Of a stretch of DNA of 64,000 bases, positions 61,231 to 64,000 are shown in pieces. The DNA is taken from positions 1-64,000 of the forward strand of contig NZ_QDKM01000003.1 in assembly GCF_003076755.1 (NCBI RefSeq). The letters are read 5' to 3'. Under the pieces are notes generated by a model. It was not told the DNA's origin. It did no database searches and saw nothing but the letters and a program-made list of their open reading frames with translations. The DNA is from Pararhodobacter oceanensis (GTDB taxonomy: Bacteria > Pseudomonadota > Alphaproteobacteria > Rhodobacterales > Rhodobacteraceae). Position 1 is the first letter of the stretch. Each line of letters opens with the position of its first letter. A program made the position numbers and the translations under genes.

Positions 61231-64000
61231 ATGCATTTCACACCGACCGATTATAACCCTTATGACTTCGCCAACCGCCGCCACATCGGCCCCTCGCCCG
61301 CCGAGATGTCCGAGATGCTGCAGGCCGTCGGCGCCGAGAGCCTTGATGCGCTGATTGACGAGACCGTGCCGCCCTCGATCCGGCAGGACCGCCCGTTGTC
61401 ATGGGGGCCACTCTCCGAGGGTGAGTTGCTGGCGAAAATGCGTGAGGTGGCCGATAAAAACACGGTGATGACCTCGCTGATCGGCCAAGGCTATTACGGC
61501 ACCATCACCCCGCCAACGATCCAGCGCAATATTCTGGAAAATCCGGCGTGGTATACCGCCTATACGCCCTATCAGCCCGAGATCGCGCAGGGGCGGCTTG
61601 AGGCGCTGTTGAACTTCCAGACCATGGTCGCCGATCTGACCGGCCTGCCAATGGCCAATGCCTCGCTGTTGGACGAATCCACCGCCTGCGCAGAGGCAAT
61701 GGCGATGGCGCAGCGGATTTCGAAATCCAAGGCGAACGGGTTTTTCATCGACGAGAACTGCCACCCGCAGAATATCGCCGTGGTTAAAACCCGCGCCGAG
61801 CCGATGGGCATCGAGATCATCATCGGCAAACCCGAGGATCTCGATCCCAGTCAAGTGTTCGGCGCGCTGTTCCAATATCCCGGCACCTACGGCGAGATCC
61901 ATGATTTCACCGACACGATCACCGCGCTGCACGAGCATAAGGCGCTGGCGATCATGGCCACCGACCTGCTGGCGCTCTGCATGATCAAAGAGCCCGGCGC
62001 GATGGGCGCCGATATCGCGGTTGGCTCGGCCCAGCGCTTCGGCGTGCCCTTGGGCTACGGCGGCCCGCACGCGGGCTTTATGTCTTGCGCCGACCAGCAC
62101 AAACGCCAGATGCCGGGGCGGATTGTCGGGGTCTCGATCGACTCGCGCGGCAATCAGGCCTACCGCCTCGCGCTGCAAACCCGCGAGCAGCATATCCGCC
62201 GCGAGAAAGCCACCTCGAACGTCTGCACCGCGCAGGCACTCTTGGCGGTGATGGCCTCGATGTATGCGGTGTTCCACGGCCCGCAGGGGCTGCGCGCGAT
62301 TGCCGAGCGCGTGCATTCGATGACCGAACGCCTCGCACGGGCGCTCAAAGCCGCCGGTGCCAAGGTCGAGATCACCGATTTCTTCGACACGATCACCGTC
62401 GAGGTCGGTGTCGGGCAGGCCGGTATCATGGCCGCCGCGCGCCATCAGGGGCTGAACTTTCGCAAGGTCGGCACCCGCCATGTCGGTATCTCGCTGGATG
62501 AAACCTGCGACGAATCCGTGCTCCAGCGCGTGCTGGCCGCCTTTGGCATCACCGGCGTGCCGCCGCACCGTGCCCAGCGCGGTTTCGCTTCGGACCTAGC
62601 GCGGGAAAGCGCCTATCTGACGCATCCGATCTTTCATATGAACCGCGCCGAATCCGAGATGATGCGCTATATGCGCCGCCTCTCCGACCGCGATCTGGCC
62701 CTCGACCGGGCGATGATCCCGCTCGGTTCCTGCACAATGAAGCTGAACGCCGCCGCCGAGATGATGCCGATCTCTTGGCCCAAATTCGCCACGCTGCATC
62801 CCTTCTGCCCGCCCGAGCAGGCGGCGGGCTATGCCGAGATGCTCGAAGACCTCAGCGCGAAACTCTGCGAGTTGACCGGCTATGACGCAATGTCGATGCA
62901 GCCCAACTCCGGCGCGCAGGGCGAATATGCGGGGCTTCTGACGATCAAAGCCTACCACAAGTCGCGCGGCGATGAGGCCCGTGACATCTGCCTGATCCCG
63001 ATGTCGGCGCATGGCACCAATCCGGCCTCGGCGCAGATGGCCGGGCTCAAGGTGGTGGCGGTGAAATCCGCGCCCAACGGTGATATCGACGTCGAAGATT
63101 TCCGCGACAAAGCCGCCACCGCCGGTGACCGCCTCGCCGCTTGTATGATCACCTACCCCTCGACCCACGGCGTGTTCGAAGAAACCGTGCGCGAGGTCTG
63201 CAAGATCACCCACGAGTTCGGCGGTCAGGTCTATATCGACGGCGCCAATATGAACGCCATGGTCGGGCTGGTGAAACCCGGTGAGATCGGTGGCGACGTC
63301 AGCCACCTGAACCTGCACAAGACCTTCGCCATCCCGCATGGCGGCGGCGGGCCGGGCATGGGGCCAATCGGCGTCGGCGCGCATCTCGCGCCCTTCCTGC
63401 CCGGCCACCCCGAAACCGGCGGCTCCGAGGGTCCGGTCTCGGCGGCGCCCTACGGTTCGGCGTCGATCTTGCTGATCTCATGGGCCTATTGCCTGATGAT
63501 GGGCGGCGAGGGGCTGACGCAGGCGACCCGCGTGGCGATCCTAAACGCCAACTATATCGCCTCACGCCTGCGCGGCGCCTATCAGGTGCTGTTCATCGGC
63601 AACCGTGGCCGCGTGGCGCATGAGTGCATCCTCGACACCCGCCCCTTTGCCGAGTCTGGCGTCACCGTCGACGATATCGCCAAACGCCTGATGGACTGCG
63701 GCTTTCACGCACCGACGATGAGCTTCCCTGTCCCCGGCACGCTGATGGTCGAACCCACAGAATCCGAGACCAAGGCCGAGATCGACCGTTTCATCACCGC
63801 GCTCTTGACCATCCGCGAGGAAATCAAAGCGGTTGAAGCGGGTGAGATCAGCGCCGAGGACAGCCCGCTGCGCCACGCGCCCCACACGGTCGAAGACCTC
63901 GTCGCCGATTGGAATCGCGCCTATAGCCGCGAACAGGGTTGCTTCCCGCCGGGCTCATTCCGGGTCGACAAATACTGGCCGCCGGTGGGCCGTGTCGACA
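61231..64000 (+). CDS. gcvP: Glycine cleavage system P protein (glycine dehydrogenase), cut by window end
   Basis: GcvP is the PLP-dependent decarboxylase that starts glycine cleavage. It is the single-chain type; 923 codons are in the window and about 25 more are expected beyond 64000. N-terminal block is [17 protein letters not shown]-binding Lys lies in [23 protein letters not shown], near residue 695. Blocks such as [15 protein letters not shown] and [12 protein letters not shown] are invariant in the family. It follows the VOC gene by 37 bp and is the last visible gene of the riboswitch-controlled operon. Confidence 0.97.
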   Translation, partial: MHFTPTDYNPYDFANRRHIGPSPAEMSEMLQAVGAESLDALIDETVPPSIRQDRPLSWGPLSEGELLAKMREVADKNTVMTSLIGQGYYGTITPPTIQRNILENPAWYTAYTPYQPEIAQGRLEALLNFQTMVADLTGLPMANASLLDESTACAEAMAMAQRISKSKANGFFIDENCHPQNIAVVKTRAEPMGIEIIIGKPEDLDPSQVFGALFQYPGTYGEIHDFTDTITALHEHKALAIMATDLLALCMIKEPGAMGADIAVGSAQRFGVPLGYGGPHAGFMSCADQHKRQMPGRIVGVSIDSRGNQAYRLALQTREQHIRREKATSNVCTAQALLAVMASMYAVFHGPQGLRAIAERVHSMTERLARALKAAGAKVEITDFFDTITVEVGVGQAGIMAAARHQGLNFRKVGTRHVGISLDETCDESVLQRVLAAFGITGVPPHRAQRGFASDLARESAYLTHPIFHMNRAESEMMRYMRRLSDRDLALDRAMIPLGSCTMKLNAAAEMMPISWPKFATLHPFCPPEQAAGYAEMLEDLSAKLCELTGYDAMSMQPNSGAQGEYAGLLTIKAYHKSRGDEARDICLIPMSAHGTNPASAQMAGLKVVAVKSAPNGDIDVEDFRDKAATAGDRLAACMITYPSTHGVFEETVREVCKITHEFGGQVYIDGANMNAMVGLVKPGEIGGDVSHLNLHKTFAIPHGGGGPGMGPIGVGAHLAPFLPGHPETGGSEGPVSAAPYGSASILLISWAYCLMMGGEGLTQATRVAILNANYIASRLRGAYQVLFIGNRGRVAHECILDTRPFAESGVTVDDIAKRLMDCGFHAPTMSFPVPGTLMVEPTESETKAEIDRFITALLTIREEIKAVEAGEISAEDSPLRHAPHTVEDLVADWNRAYSREQGCFPPGSFRVDKYWPPVGRVD

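Noticed and set aside
61399-62568. Minus frames opposite gcvP
   Set aside because: The plus strand encodes GcvP without break; the minus frames have no recognised motifs.

Overview
The window is a GC-rich chromosomal segment of a marine-type alphaproteobacterium, most likely Rhodobacterales (Roseobacter group / Rhodobacteraceae). This rests on protein family resemblance, gene order (tandem glycine riboswitch with gcvT-gcvH-gcvP, a ureABC-FDG cluster, TTT transporters, methylated-amine enzymes) and a striking cluster of GANTC (CcrM) sites. I see no rRNA, prophage, insertion sequence or CRISPR. There is one tRNA gene (Ser, GCT).

Layout. 1-600: gene-free, with a dense GANTC/hairpin block and the msrPQ terminator. 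0.6-2.1 kb: msrPQ. 2.4-4.5 kb: a translationally coupled Fe(II)/2-oxoglutarate oxygenase and a DddP-like M24 enzyme. 4.5-6.4 kb: two carrier-type membrane proteins. 6.4-12.2 kb: 4-hydroxybenzoate and protocatechuate 4,5-cleavage genes (pobA, ligI on the left; an unusual two-HTH LysR protein, ligA, ligB, ligC on the right). 12.3-16.5 kb: galU, a self-sufficient P450-reductase-ferredoxin fusion, and small accessory genes. 16.5-20.6 kb: a polysaccharide nucleotide-sugar dehydratase and a SorAB-like sulfite dehydrogenase pair. 20.7-27.4 kb: two paralogous PAS histidine kinases framing two paralogous response regulators with degenerate GGDEF-like tails.

27.6-35.7 kb: a catabolic island made of a LysR regulator, a tripartite tricarboxylate transporter (TctCBA), a C-S lyase-like PLP enzyme, a fumarase-superfamily C-N lyase and an MmgE/PrpD protein. 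The last two match the enzyme pair known for iminodisuccinate breakdown. 36.1-48.9 kb: a second, larger island that looks like catabolism of a chiral N-methylated (betaine-type) compound. It holds a LysR and an RpiR regulator, an MttB-family methyltransferase, a GcvT-fold protein, a class III aminotransferase-like enzyme, an HpbD-like enolase-superfamily epimerase, a DMGDH-like flavoprotein, a Rieske N-demethylase, an aldehyde dehydrogenase and a CMD-family protein. I regard this island as the best candidate for an undescribed pathway.

49.4-55.4 kb: urease (ureA, an N-terminally extended ureB, ureC, F, D, G with a His-rich UreG tail, no ureE) and a nickel permease. 55.5-59 kb: a DegP-like protease, an imperfect 225-bp tandem repeat with inverted arms, an EEP nuclease-fold protein and a gamma-glutamylcyclotransferase. 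59.1-64 kb: tandem glycine riboswitch, gcvT, gcvH, a VOC protein and gcvP, which runs off the window end. Methyl groups released on tetrahydrofolate by the betaine island and ammonia from urease and glycine cleavage would all feed one-carbon and nitrogen metabolism.
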